Counted from the stretch's first letter, positions 23,021 to 31,805 are shown. The stretch: DNA of 31,805 nt from Bacteroidetes bacterium UBA2664 (GCA_002359315.1 DEMS01000035.1:1-31805), one strand, 5' to 3'. Numbers and translations: made by a program. The notes: generated by a model not told the origin, from the letters alone.

Positions 23021-23620
23021 ATGATTTCAATCACCATTCTATTAATTGTTCTCAACATTGCCATTTCACTGATCGCACTGTATGGGAATGAAAAAATATT
23101 TGAAGTGGGGATGTTGCGTCCCTATCGGATGTTGCGAAAACAGACCTGGTATGAAGTGATCACCTCCGGGTTTCTCCATGCGGGTATTTCACATCTGCTG
23201 GTCAATATGTTTGTACTCTATTTTTTCGGAACGGTAATGGAGCAGGTGTTGGGTTCTGGCCATTTTGTGGCCCTTTATTTCAGTGCGTTGATATTCTCTT
23301 CGATCCCCTCACTGATTATGCACAAAGACAATCCGGAGTATGCTACAATAGGTGCATCAGGGGCTGTTGAGGCGGTGCTTTTCAGTTATATATTTGTCTT
23401 CCCGACGGAGAAACTGATTTTGCTTTTATTACCCATTCCAATTCCGGCATGGATATTTGGCATTTTGTTTTTGGTGTACAGTGTATATGAAGGAAGGCGA
23501 GGAAAAGGAAATGTAAATCATGGCGCACACATCGCCGGGGCGGCATGGGGGGTGTTGTATTTGCTGTTTTTTGTGCCCAATAGTGTGGATCATGTGTTGT
23601 CGGTTTTTGGGTTGATCTAG
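23021..23620 (+). CDS. Rhomboid-family intramembrane serine protease
   Basis: This 199-residue protein has about six hydrophobic segments. The catalytic dyad is Ser113 in GASGAV and His170 in NHGAHIAG. The upstream HAGISHLLVNMFVLYFFG motif (about residues 53-70) carries the conserved His and Asn of the oxyanion region. It lacks extra domains and is of the compact type. It cleaves transmembrane helices within the bilayer; the substrate is unknown. It is transcribed away from rlpA, and the 150-nt gap between them probably holds both promoters. Confidence 0.92.
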   Translation: MISITILLIVLNIAISLIALYGNEKIFEVGMLRPYRMLRKQTWYEVITSGFLHAGISHLLVNMFVLYFFGTVMEQVLGSGHFVALYFSALIFSSIPSLIMHKDNPEYATIGASGAVEAVLFSYIFVFPTEKLILLLLPIPIPAWIFGILFLVYSVYEGRRGKGNVNHGAHIAGAAWGVLYLLFFVPNSVDHVLSVFGLI

Positions 23621-23624
23621 ACTT

Positions 23625-23652
23625 GTTCTTTTTGTCTTGACACAAAAAGAAC
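23625..23652. repeat. 11-bp inverted repeat at the start of a dispersed non-coding element
   Basis: GTTCTTTTTGT-CTTGAC-ACAAAAAGAAC is followed by CAAAAAGGTCAAGGC. Very similar sequences are scattered through Bacteroidota genomes as far as I recall. It starts just after the rhomboid stop. The rest of the 450-nt gap to 24070 has no credible gene; a degenerate fragment related to the second repeat family (CGTCACATCGAG, GTCGAGATGTCG) lies at about 23889-23957. Confidence 0.6.
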
Positions 23653-24070
23653 CAAAAAGGTCAAGGCGGTGAATTACTTGGCGGCCGTTCATGGGATGCA
23701 CGTTGCACAAATTAAATGGTCCGCAACTGTTAGCCCCAGCACAAAGTTATGGCCGGTATTAATTTGCGCTTTTCACGCGCATCCCATTCACTTGAACCAC
23801 CAACTAATTCAAGGCCGGTTTGTTTCTTTAAATAAAAATAGGGTCAAGAACCGCTTAAGTTGTCTTAACCTTAAAAATTAATTAACTACGTCACATCGAG
23901 TCTATTGATATGCATCGATGACATGTCCATCCGAGATGGTAGTCGAGATGTCGCCACCACACTAAGGTTCCTCAAATAAATTATCAGATTTGTACGTTTT
24001 TCAATAGATTGAAGAAATGAGGTTTGAATACCATCTTGAAGTAGAATCCAGTATTGAAAAGTAATGATGG

Positions 24071-24388
24071 ATGAAAGAGACACTTAAGCGTATACATGAA
24101 TATTCAGAAGAAGGGCGAATTCGTTTAAAGAAGCATGCGTTTATTCGTTGTATTGAAAGACGGATAAAAATGCATGAAATTGAAGAGGCTTTATTGAACT
24201 CAGAAATAATTGCTTCGTATCCTGAAGATAATCCCTTAAAAAGTTATCTTATAATTGGTATTACACAAAATAAAAGGCCGATTCATTTAGTTGTAGCAAT
24301 TAACGATGATGCACAGCATATTTTGATTATTACAGCTTATGAACCCGACAGAACTAAATGGAATGATTCACTAACAGAAAGGAAGTGA
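24071..24388 (+). CDS. DUF4258 protein, putative toxin
   Basis: This 105-residue protein has the DUF4258 pattern: RLKKHAFIRCIERRIKMHEIEEALLNSEIIASYPED (residues 18-53), then LIIGITQNKRPIHLVVAIND and the closing ITAYEPDRTKW. The fold resembles BrnT/RelE-like small toxins. The next gene, only 1 nt after its stop, encodes a YgiT-type zinc-finger antitoxin. This is a recurrent pairing that resembles MqsR-MqsA, so the toxin role is well supported by context but not shown by sequence alone. Confidence 0.82.
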   Translation: MKETLKRIHEYSEEGRIRLKKHAFIRCIERRIKMHEIEEALLNSEIIASYPEDNPLKSYLIIGITQNKRPIHLVVAINDDAQHILIITAYEPDRTKWNDSLTERK

Positions 24389-24389
24389 T

Positions 24390-24620
24390 ATGAAATGCAC
24401 TTATTGTAAATCGGATTTAAAAAAAGGTAGTACGACTCTGACATTTCAGATGGATCCCAATCAAATTGTCGTTGTTCGTGATGTTCCTGCCTGGATTTGT
24501 GAACAATGTGGTGAGGAATCTGTGGATATGAGTGTTTCAAAAAAAGTGGAAAAGCAGGTAGAAAAGGCACTCTCAGATGGCATTCGGATGGGTTTTATTG
24601 ATTTTAACCATGCAGCGTAA
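24390..24620 (+). CDS. YgiT-type zinc-finger antitoxin (MqsA N-domain-like)
   Basis: This 76-residue protein has two CxxC pairs that bind zinc: CTYC at residues 3-6 and CEQC (in PAWICEQCGEES) near residue 37. This is the arrangement of the toxin-binding N-terminal half of MqsA. The C-terminal helix-turn-helix of full MqsA is missing; only a short helix (KKVEKQVEKAL) follows. Autoregulation would therefore need another DNA-binding mode. The GGAAG just before the start serves as ribosome-binding site inside the toxin gene. Confidence 0.85.
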   Translation: MKCTYCKSDLKKGSTTLTFQMDPNQIVVVRDVPAWICEQCGEESVDMSVSKKVEKQVEKALSDGIRMGFIDFNHAA

Positions 24621-24775
24621 TAACTCTCCGAATATGAAGTATTGATTCAATAATCTCAAGGATTGTAGAATATCCGGTCTCAATCTCCAAAGCCATAAAA
24701 CCCCACAAAACCATATTCCTGGCCTCTGCAAACCCTCACAAAATTGAAGAGTTAAGTCAGAACCTGGTCCCGCTT

Positions 24776-24950
24776 CACATCGAGTAGAGAAGGAGCGCAT
24801 GCGACGAAGCGTATCGAGATGTTTTCGCCATGGCATGGAGTTTTCACTCCGCTCCGCTGCGTGGGATAAAAGAGGAGCGATACGTTCCGACGGAACAGCA
24901 CCGTCAGAACTACTCGAACTGACGGTTTGTACGGCTCAAACTGACGGTTT
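24776..24950 (-). repeat. Second repeat family, copy c (inverted)
   Basis: This is the reverse complement of the block seen at 18380 and 20344: CACATCGAGTAGAG, GGAGCGCATGCGACGAAGCG, TATCGAGATG, then CCGTCAG and two GACGG-rich ends (CTGACGGTTTG twice). It occupies the middle of the 528-nt gap ahead of wzc. On either side (24621-24775 and 24951-25148) I see no gene; the latter stretch is presumably the wzc promoter and leader, without recognisable boxes. Confidence 0.8.
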
Positions 24951-25148
24951 GTTATATTGATTATACCCAAACCATTAACAAAAATTAATTTCATATCAAT
25001 GGCTTTTATCTTTATTTTTATAGGTTGAAGTAGTATGTGTAAAAACAGGCTTTTAATGGAACAATGAAAGATCTATGCAGTTGAAGCGTTGTTGTAGTAT
25101 TGGAAGTGCAGAAGGACGATTTTTAATGATAGAATTTGTGAAAAGTTT

Positions 25149-27590
25149 ATGACCCAGAAGAATCAGCCAAATTTGTTTAATGGTGATGGCCAAAATAGTA
25201 ATGGGCATTCATCCTTATACAGGGGACAACAACCGATCGGTAATGGATATTACGGCGGGCAACAGCATGCAGATTGGGGTGATCCGGGCAGTGATGAGAT
25301 TGATCTGACCAAACTGTTTGGAGCAATCTTCCGGTACAAATGGTGGGTAATTGGAATAACAGTATTAGCAACGACTTTCGCTTTTATTATTGCCAACACG
25401 GTAACGCCTGAATATGAAAGCAGTGGGACGGTTCTGATTATGGACCAGCAGGGCAGTGTTGCCGGTGGCGGTACAGATCTTTCCGAAATTTTGCAACAGA
25501 GCTATGGTGTTGGGGCGATGACCCGCATCAATAATGAAATTCAAACCCTTCAATCCCGCCAGCTCTCGGATGCCATCGCTCAAAAACTGATGGAACAAGA
25601 AGTAATGGAGAACGGAGAGGTGTTTCCAATTCTTTATTTAGGTGAAAATGGTGATAACGGTGATTCAACTAGGGTTACTGAATCCCAGCTCTCCAATCGG
25701 ATACGTGAGCGGTTAGTCGTGGAAAGAGTGGACAGGGAGTCTGATATTCTTAGAATTGCCTATCGAAGCCCGTCACCGTTTGAAGCAAGAGAATTGGTAA
25801 ATATCACCATCGACACCTATACGGAGATATCCGCTTCACAGCGACGTGTGGCCGCCAATTCAGCCCTCTCTTTTTTGGATAATCGAATGGAAGAAATTTC
25901 TCAGCAACTGGCTGATTCGGAAGATCGGCTTGAAACGTATATGAACCAGACAAATTTGGTGCAAATTGATGGTCAAACGACTGCCTTGATAAATCGAATG
26001 GCTGATCTGGAGACACAACTACAACAGGTACAGGTTCAACGAGTTTCAATAAATTCATCCATTGAATCGTACGAATCTCAATTAGAACGTATTCGACCGG
26101 GACTTGCCGATCAGCTTTCGGAAAATATCAGTGGACAAATAGAACGAGCACAATTTCGTCTGGCTGAGTTACAGATAGAACGGACATTAATTCTGCAAAA
26201 CAATCCGGCTTTAAGAGCAAATCCGGAAGTGGAGCCACAGTTTATGGCGATCGAGAATGAAATTGAATCGATCCGTCAGGAGATTCGTGGCCTTACCAAT
26301 AGCCTATTGGAAGCAGATGATTCGGATGCTTACATCGGATTTCTGGGGCAAGAAGATGGAGGCGTTGCAGCACGTATTTCGGAACTGAGACGTAATATTA
26401 TTGAACAGCGAATCCAGGAATCGCAGTTAAATGCACAGGAAGAAGCGTTGACGCAGCGCCTGGCCAGTGAGAATCAGTTCTTTGATACACTGCCTCAAAA
26501 TATGATGGAATTGGCGCGTTTACAACGAGACCGAAACATTAATGAACAGCTTTATTCCACTATTTCTACTCAGTATCAGGAAACACAGCTTTGGGAGCAG
26601 ACACAATACGGTAGCGGGCGCCCGATTGATTATGCTATTCTTGCAAATGAACCAGCATCTCCCAGAAAGCCTATATACATATTAATCGGTTTTATGATTG
26701 GTGGAATATTAAGTGTCGGCGGAGTTCTATTAAAAGAGAATTTCAATCGCAGTATTGATGGTGCAGAGAAATTAAAAGCGACCGGGTATCCATTACTTTC
26801 CGTGATTCCGAATATGAGACATGTCTCCCGGAAAAAATATAATGGCAGAGAGTTTATTAAGGTGAACGGGCGTATCGTTTCTACATCCTGGGCGGTTTTG
26901 TTGGATAACATTTCACCCATGTCGGAATCCTACCGGCGCTTACATAACAATATTATTTTTTCAAATACAGAATCAGATTATCGAACACTATTAGTAACCA
27001 GCCCAAAACAGGGTGAAGGAAAAACCACGGTTTCTATCAATCTGGCTGTGGCATTAGCTGAATCCGGGAAAAAAGTATTGCTTATTGATACCGATTTACG
27101 ACGACCCAATGTGCACCGCCTGATCGGAGAGGAAATGGAACCCGGTGTGGCGGAGATCTTTTTCAATGAACTGGAAGCGGAAGAAGCGATTAAATCTACG
27201 ATGGCGCCCGGCTTGGATGTATTAACTGCAGGAAAAAAGGTTACCAATCCGGCAGCCATTTTGCAGAGTGAAAAACTGGCAATGATTATAAACGGATTGA
27301 AAGAGAACTATGATTATGTACTTATTGATACACCACCTTTCGGGGTGATCACAGATGCAGCTCCACTGATTCAGCGATGTGCAGACGGGGTGGTTTTGGT
27401 GACCAAGTTTGGACATACCCAGGCCAACGAGTTAAACTACACCATAGAGAATTTAGAGATGGTTCATGCGAATATCATTGGCACCATATTGACAGCATAT
27501 GACCACAAAGAAAGTGCCGATTACTACTACTACAATCGGTCGACATACGACAGTTACAGTGCGTATGAGGAGTACGAAAAGAAAGTATGA
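25149..27590 (+). CDS. wzc: Wzc-type polysaccharide co-polymerase and tyrosine autokinase
   Basis: This 813-residue inner-membrane protein controls length and export of a surface polysaccharide. Residues 1-55 are low-complexity Gly/Gln/Asn-rich. A Wzz domain begins around 52 with the first membrane span at about 65-87. A long periplasmic coiled coil (about 240-460) with a GNVR-like segment near 455-475 follows, and the second span is at about 503-523. The cytoplasmic BY-kinase has Walker A SPKQGEGKTT (about 617-626), Walker A' VLLIDTDLRRP (about 644) and Walker B YVLIDTPP (about 722). The C-terminus is a tyrosine cluster (ADYYYYNRSTYDSYSAYEEY), the usual autophosphorylation site. It is first in the locus. 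Confidence 0.95.
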   Translation: MTQKNQPNLFNGDGQNSNGHSSLYRGQQPIGNGYYGGQQHADWGDPGSDEIDLTKLFGAIFRYKWWVIGITVLATTFAFIIANTVTPEYESSGTVLIMDQQGSVAGGGTDLSEILQQSYGVGAMTRINNEIQTLQSRQLSDAIAQKLMEQEVMENGEVFPILYLGENGDNGDSTRVTESQLSNRIRERLVVERVDRESDILRIAYRSPSPFEARELVNITIDTYTEISASQRRVAANSALSFLDNRMEEISQQLADSEDRLETYMNQTNLVQIDGQTTALINRMADLETQLQQVQVQRVSINSSIESYESQLERIRPGLADQLSENISGQIERAQFRLAELQIERTLILQNNPALRANPEVEPQFMAIENEIESIRQEIRGLTNSLLEADDSDAYIGFLGQEDGGVAARISELRRNIIEQRIQESQLNAQEEALTQRLASENQFFDTLPQNMMELARLQRDRNINEQLYSTISTQYQETQLWEQTQYGSGRPIDYAILANEPASPRKPIYILIGFMIGGILSVGGVLLKENFNRSIDGAEKLKATGYPLLSVIPNMRHVSRKKYNGREFIKVNGRIVSTSWAVLLDNISPMSESYRRLHNNIIFSNTESDYRTLLVTSPKQGEGKTTVSINLAVALAESGKKVLLIDTDLRRPNVHRLIGEEMEPGVAEIFFNELEAEEAIKSTMAPGLDVLTAGKKVTNPAAILQSEKLAMIINGLKENYDYVLIDTPPFGVITDAAPLIQRCADGVVLVTKFGHTQANELNYTIENLEMVHANIIGTILTAYDHKESADYYYYNRSTYDSYSAYEEYEKKV

Positions 27591-27667
27591 TTTGAATTTA
27601 TTTTTAGTTTGTCGATTCAGTAAAGGTTTCTATATTATCCGTTAAATTAAACCATCTTCTGCTAATT

Positions 27668-28234
27668 ATGATGCATCAAAACGGATATCAGAATCAACAA
27701 AAAAGGATTCTAAGAATTCTACTTTTATCATTTATTCCACTTCTTTTTTTGATCCCTGAAAGAGTTGAAGCCCAATCAACGATTCAGACACAGGCTTTCA
27801 GGTTGGCTGAAGGATTTGTACGAATTGCAGAGCCGGGACAGTTAGCAGATACACTAAGTGTTTGGGGGGATGTAAATTCACCCGGCAGGTATATTGTACC
27901 CAGAGGTACTACTTTTAATGAACTTTTATCTTATGCGAGGGGACCGGTAAATTCTTATAATGCCGGGCAGAATATTGATTGGAATAAATTACGTTTAGAT
28001 GTAATTGTTTCAACATATTCGAAAGAGACTGGGACTGAAGAATTCATAAACTTTCAAATACAGTATACTAGTGATTTTCCTCCGGAACTTAGATCTCTAG
28101 TATTGAAAAATGATGACATTGTTGCTGTTGAGAGTAAAAGGCAACCCGGTTTCTTAGACTATTTAAGAGTCTTTTCTACTATTGTGAGTGCTGTGGCAAC
28201 TACGATTATTGTTCTTGATCGCATCTCCAATTAA
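27668..28234 (+). CDS. Small SLBB-domain exported protein
   Basis: This 188-residue protein has a cleavable signal peptide (hydrophobic about residues 14-31, cleavage near VEA-Q). One SLBB-type beta-grasp domain follows: LSVWGDVNSPGRYIVPRGTTFNELL (about 62-86). A C-terminal hydrophobic segment (VFSTIVSAVATTIIVLD, about 168-184) could be a membrane anchor. SLBB domains normally belong to Wza-type export channels, but the PES domain and the rest of a channel are absent. Placement right after wzc suggests a periplasmic partner of the export machine. Whether it substitutes for, or adds to, a channel encoded elsewhere is unknown. Confidence 0.75.
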   Translation: MMHQNGYQNQQKRILRILLLSFIPLLFLIPERVEAQSTIQTQAFRLAEGFVRIAEPGQLADTLSVWGDVNSPGRYIVPRGTTFNELLSYARGPVNSYNAGQNIDWNKLRLDVIVSTYSKETGTEEFINFQIQYTSDFPPELRSLVLKNDDIVAVESKRQPGFLDYLRVFSTIVSAVATTIIVLDRISN

Positions 28235-28500
28235 CAACCTATTTATATTGTTAAAATCTCATCTTTAGTGGATTAGGAATATAATTCCCAGAGTAATTCT
28301 AGAAACTTGTATTTTATAGAAATTACCGACCCTACTTTTAGTTACATAATTTTGGCAATTTAGCGATTTGATTTTATAAAAAAGGAATATTAATCATTTT
28401 GAATTCCCTATAAGGCTATTATTTGGAAATTATCTTACAATCTGATTTTGAAAAAATCCAAATATCCTGTGATTACTATTCAATTTAATAATCATTGAGA

Positions 28501-29853
28501 ATGAATAAATTATCTACAAAGATTATTAAGAATTTTGGCGCTAATACCTTATCTATGTTGCTTATAACTAGCTTCCAGATAATTTCAGTGCCTATTTTTA
28601 TAAAATTTTGGGGGGTAGAATTTTATGGTGAATGGATAATTTTAAATGCTCTAACTGCATATTTTTCTATGACTGACATAGGAATTAATACTGCAACTGC
28701 AAATGAGTATTCTTTTAAATATGCACAAGGAAAATATATACAAGCTAATATATTATTAAATAATAACATTTTATTTATACTAATAGCATTTAGCATTTTA
28801 TTATCATTTCTACTATTAATTACTTCTGTATTTGATATAACAAAATTACTTAGTCTAGAATTAATAAATTCAAAAGTTGCAAAAATAAGCTTAATAGTAT
28901 TATTCCTACAGGTATTTATTGGTGTAATGTCAAATACACTCAATACTATTTATCGCGCCAAAGGTGAATTTTCTAGGGGGATGAATATAGACAATTTTAT
29001 AAGATTGGGTGAATATATAGTTACTGTATTAGTACTTATCTTAAATTATTCAATTTTAGAACTAGTAATTTCAGTATTTGTAGTTAAGTTTTTAGCTTTT
29101 TTAATTAAAGTAATAGACTCAAAAAAAATCATTAATTATAAATTATCATTGAAATTTATTTCTTATAAAGAGTTTATTAGAATTATAAAGCCGTCTATTT
29201 CATTTCTGTCATTTCCAATAGCAAATTCAATTTTATTACAAGGTTACTTATTAATCATAAATTCTTTCTTGGGAAGTACTGCCGTTGTTGTATTTAAAAC
29301 TGTAAGGACAATGGTATTTCTTATGAAAGCGGCAGTTGGATTAATAAATAGTTCTTTATGGCCTGAATTTGCAGTAGAATTTGGTAAGAATAAGTTACAG
29401 ACTATTCGTAAGATGCATCGCTTTTCAGTGAAATCATCAGTAATATTTACAATATTTCTTTCAATTTTCTTATTAATATTTGGAGAAAATATTTACTACA
29501 TGTGGATAGGTAATGAGATCGAATTCAATACACTATTATTTCATCTATTATTGTTAAGTGTGATATTAAATTCTATATGGAATTCAAGTGTACTAGTTCT
29601 ACAAGCAACAAATGAACATCAGGAATTTTCAATTTTATATGTAGTACTTACATTAATTTCATTAACTGTAGCCTATATAATATTGTTAACTACAAGTAGA
29701 ATAGAGTTAATCCCTTTATCACTATATATAACAGATTTAATTTTGATAATTTATGTATTTAAAAAATCTTTAAAAATTGTTGATGATGATATTAAAAATT
29801 TAATATTCTCTTTAAAATTTGATCTGCAAAAATTAAAATCATACATATTTTAA
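28501..29853 (+). CDS. wzx: Wzx-type flippase / polysaccharide transporter
   Basis: This 450-residue integral membrane protein has around twelve to fourteen hydrophobic segments, starting with NFGANTLSMLLITSFQIISVPIFIKFWG, a start typical of the MATE-like Wzx/RfbX flippases. It moves lipid-linked sugar repeat units across the inner membrane. The family is poorly conserved, so the assignment rests on topology, length and context. The ATG at 28501 is preferred to a TTG two codons earlier. Base composition is far richer in A and T than that of wzc, suggesting acquisition by transfer. Confidence 0.85.
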   Translation: MNKLSTKIIKNFGANTLSMLLITSFQIISVPIFIKFWGVEFYGEWIILNALTAYFSMTDIGINTATANEYSFKYAQGKYIQANILLNNNILFILIAFSILLSFLLLITSVFDITKLLSLELINSKVAKISLIVLFLQVFIGVMSNTLNTIYRAKGEFSRGMNIDNFIRLGEYIVTVLVLILNYSILELVISVFVVKFLAFLIKVIDSKKIINYKLSLKFISYKEFIRIIKPSISFLSFPIANSILLQGYLLIINSFLGSTAVVVFKTVRTMVFLMKAAVGLINSSLWPEFAVEFGKNKLQTIRKMHRFSVKSSVIFTIFLSIFLLIFGENIYYMWIGNEIEFNTLLFHLLLLSVILNSIWNSSVLVLQATNEHQEFSILYVVLTLISLTVAYIILLTTSRIELIPLSLYITDLILIIYVFKKSLKIVDDDIKNLIFSLKFDLQKLKSYIF

Positions 29854-30017
29854 ATAAATATAATCTGTAATAAAGATAGTCCTGTTGTGAAATTTTTAGA
29901 ATCATTTAATTTAATGTAGAGTGATAAAATAAATTGCACAATTTAACTTCTCTCGATAAATATTAGATATCGATCTCAATTATTGCTTTTAGTTATTAAA
30001 TTGTACTCTACTTAAAT

Positions 30018-31376
30018 ATGAATATTAAAATAATAGATAAAAATGCTATACCGCATATAGTAATATTAATTTTTATTACAATAGAAGTTTTGTTTTATGG
30101 CCCTTCAAATTCTGGACAGATAACTTTAGCAAGTTTATCATATCTAACTATCTTTTTATTTTTATTAGTTAATTTCCAGCGAGGTATATTTTTTTATTTA
30201 ATATTTTCTATCCTTTCAATTTCAAGTTGGAGTTATCCTGAATTTACAGGTTATAATTTTCTGGGATTAAGAATTTTTGACATATCAGTGAACAGTTTAT
30301 TTGGGGGAATACTGGTAGTATTTATACTAATTAGGGAAAAAAAGATCCAGATAAATAAATATGTTATTATAATAATCACGTTTTTAAGTTTATACGGTCT
30401 ATATAATGTATATAATTCTACAAATTATCTAAATAATTATATTGGTGACATAAAATCATACATATTAATATTAATATATATAGTATTAATAAAATGTATA
30501 AATAAAGAGTATAGATATAAATTGATATACTTTAGTATAATTTATACACTTATCCAATTAATTATTTCCTATATATTTAATATAAGATTTTCGTATGACA
30601 TTAATAGTCAGTATATATTGATGAATAGTTTTAGCTATATTCTGCCATTTACTATGTTATTCTCTTACAAATATATAGGCAAAATTAATTATATAATATT
30701 TACTTCAATTTTAGCTTTTTTTATCTTAAGTGGAAATTTCTTTATAGGTGGCAAATTTATTTTTATAGCATTTCTAGTTTTATTTTGGGCTATTTATCAT
30801 AAATCAAAAATATTATTCATTTCATCTGTAGTATTATTTCTTGTCTTTGTTTCTTCTATAAATGAGATACTTTTGATCTTACAAGATTATTTTTCTGGAA
30901 CAGTTACAGCAAATAGATTGGCTCAAATTCAATTCTTAATTGAAACATTAGATATTACTGAAGTTGCAGAAACTAGGACTAGTTTGGGAAATGTAATTGC
31001 TGAGGTGTATACTGTTTTCACGTATTTCAAGGATAATTTGATTGCTTTGCTAATCGGATTGGGTTTTGGTGGAGGTGTACCAGATGTACATAATTATTTG
31101 GGGCAATATGCCGGAGCGGGCGGGTATTCAGAAATTGATCAATTTAGAGATAATTATTTTAGAATGCATTTACCGATTACTGAAATATTTTTAAAAATGG
31201 GGTTAATAGGTGTATCTATCTACTTTTATTTCATAAAAGAATATTTATCTAATTATAACATGAAATCAATTTCAATATTAATATTAGTACTCTTTGTTTT
31301 TTATATTTCAAAAGAGATGTTACTATTAACAATTGTATTTTTTTATTTTCCTATAAATAGAAAATATGACAATTAA
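30018..31376 (+). CDS. wzy: Wzy-type O-antigen/polysaccharide polymerase
   Basis: This 452-residue protein has about ten to twelve hydrophobic segments and a larger loop near residues 285-380 (QDYFSGTVTANRLAQIQFLIE, GLGFGGGVPDVHNYLG). This matches the general plan of Wzy polymerases and O-antigen ligase relatives. It would join repeat units on the periplasmic side. No motif is diagnostic, and WaaL-like ligase is the main alternative; position after wzx favours Wzy. It is strongly AT-rich like wzx. A 164-nt gap separates it from wzx. Confidence 0.75.
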   Translation: MNIKIIDKNAIPHIVILIFITIEVLFYGPSNSGQITLASLSYLTIFLFLLVNFQRGIFFYLIFSILSISSWSYPEFTGYNFLGLRIFDISVNSLFGGILVVFILIREKKIQINKYVIIIITFLSLYGLYNVYNSTNYLNNYIGDIKSYILILIYIVLIKCINKEYRYKLIYFSIIYTLIQLIISYIFNIRFSYDINSQYILMNSFSYILPFTMLFSYKYIGKINYIIFTSILAFFILSGNFFIGGKFIFIAFLVLFWAIYHKSKILFISSVVLFLVFVSSINEILLILQDYFSGTVTANRLAQIQFLIETLDITEVAETRTSLGNVIAEVYTVFTYFKDNLIALLIGLGFGGGVPDVHNYLGQYAGAGGYSEIDQFRDNYFRMHLPITEIFLKMGLIGVSIYFYFIKEYLSNYNMKSISILILVLFVFYISKEMLLLTIVFFYFPINRKYDN

Positions 31377-31425
31377 GAATATGATGTAAGCATCCCTGAA
31401 TATTAACTTTGAAAAGTCACTGATA

Positions 31426-31653
31426 ACCGTTAAAGTATCGATGGACAAAAAAGGTAGGGTAGCTGAAAATGCCTATATTTGAACTTTCTTTCGCTGCATC
31501 AAAAATAAGAAGTTGTAGCTGTGTAAACCCAAAGTAGGTAAAGAGTTCTTTGATATGTGTAGTACCTATTTTAGCTTTTACAATTATGGAAGAGGGCACT
31601 CTTCTTTTATTGATGTTCCTCCAGGATGGGTTTATAAAACGGTTGCAAATTGA
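31426..31653 (+). pseudogene. Decayed IS3-type transposase (OrfB C-terminus)
   Basis: One frame reads TVKVSMDKKGRVAENAYI, stop, TFFRCIKNKKL, stop, LCKPKVGKEFFDM, STYFSFYNYGRGHSS and VPPGWVYKTVAN, stop. This is the C-terminal part of an IS3-family integrase-type transposase: SMDxKGRAxDNAYIE...YFxFYNxxRPHSS...PxxVY. In-frame stops are TGA at 31480 and TAG at 31516, and the first sits where the catalytic Glu (IE) is expected. No start or upstream half is found; from 31377 to 31425 similarity fades. Confidence 0.75.
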
Positions 31654-31683
31654 TTATGACCAAACAAAGAAAATCAAAAACGC

Positions 31684-31708
31684 TGTCCTAAGAACCAAGT
31701 CCACTTCA
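31684..31708 (+). mobile_element. Possible right end of the decayed insertion sequence
   Basis: TGTCCTAAGAACCAAGTCC followed by ACTTCA resembles the terminal repeats of IS3-group elements (a TGTC start and a GTCCACTTCA end), and lies 31 nt after the remnant's stop. The left end is not visible. The remaining bases to 31805 show nothing recognisable. Confidence 0.35.
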
Positions 31709-31805
31709 CTATTAAAATATATCTAAAATTATTTGTTACTTTTATAGAATCTATCAATAGCAAACCATGTTTTAAAGAATCACTGTCAGCTTCCCTAAAA
31801 TTCGT

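Noticed and set aside
24621..24775. Possible small gene after the YgiT-type antitoxin
   Set aside because: No frame has a start, ribosome-binding site or recognisable pattern; the stretch looks like non-coding or degenerate DNA.

Overview
The window looks like chromosomal DNA of a marine or halophilic member of the Bacteroidota-Balneolota-Rhodothermota group, most like Balneolaceae. This rests on the general character of the proteins, the trnW-secE-nusG-rplKAJL-rpoBC block, a Y1 transposase of the type common in that group, and twin-arginine sugar-metabolism enzymes. No 16S gene is present, so the placement is an inference.

Region 1 (1-11501) is core machinery on the + strand: tRNA-Trp, secE, nusG, rplK, rplA, rplJ, rplL, rpoB and rpoC. 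There is a hairpin between rplL and rpoB and a strong intrinsic terminator after rpoC. Both rpoB and rpoC start at TTG codons fixed by well-spaced Shine-Dalgarno sequences.

Region 2 (about 11.5-25 kb) is a patchwork of accessory genes separated by dispersed repeats. The main repeat is a composite unit of up to three hairpins, here called B, A and C. It occurs in five clusters (about 12 A and 14 B modules), always in the same orientation. The B stems differ in sequence between copies but mostly keep pairing. A REP-associated-type Y1 (HUH) transposase gene lies inside this repeat field and its last codons are read from a B module. A second repeat family with SphI-like GCATGC cores occurs three times. 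Between the repeats are several toxin-antitoxin-type modules: a VapB/DUF2281-like gene followed by an MntA-HepT pair; a HicB-like orphan; another antitoxin-like orphan; a complete hipB-hipS-hipT operon; and a DUF4258-YgiT zinc-finger pair. The first module and the HicB-like gene are each preceded by a nearly identical 35-bp promoter/operator-like sequence. The hip operon has three palindromes exactly 61 bp apart. Metabolic and envelope genes in the same region are a YtxH protein, a transaldolase-like aldolase, a secreted sugar isomerase with a Gfo/Idh/MocA oxidoreductase, a CrtI-type desaturase, RlpA and a rhomboid protease.

Region 3 (about 25-31.8 kb) is the start of a surface-polysaccharide locus: a Wzc-type tyrosine autokinase, a small SLBB protein, a Wzx-type flippase and a Wzy-type polymerase. 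The last two are strikingly AT-rich, as expected for exchangeable polysaccharide genes. The window ends in a decayed IS3-type transposase remnant.
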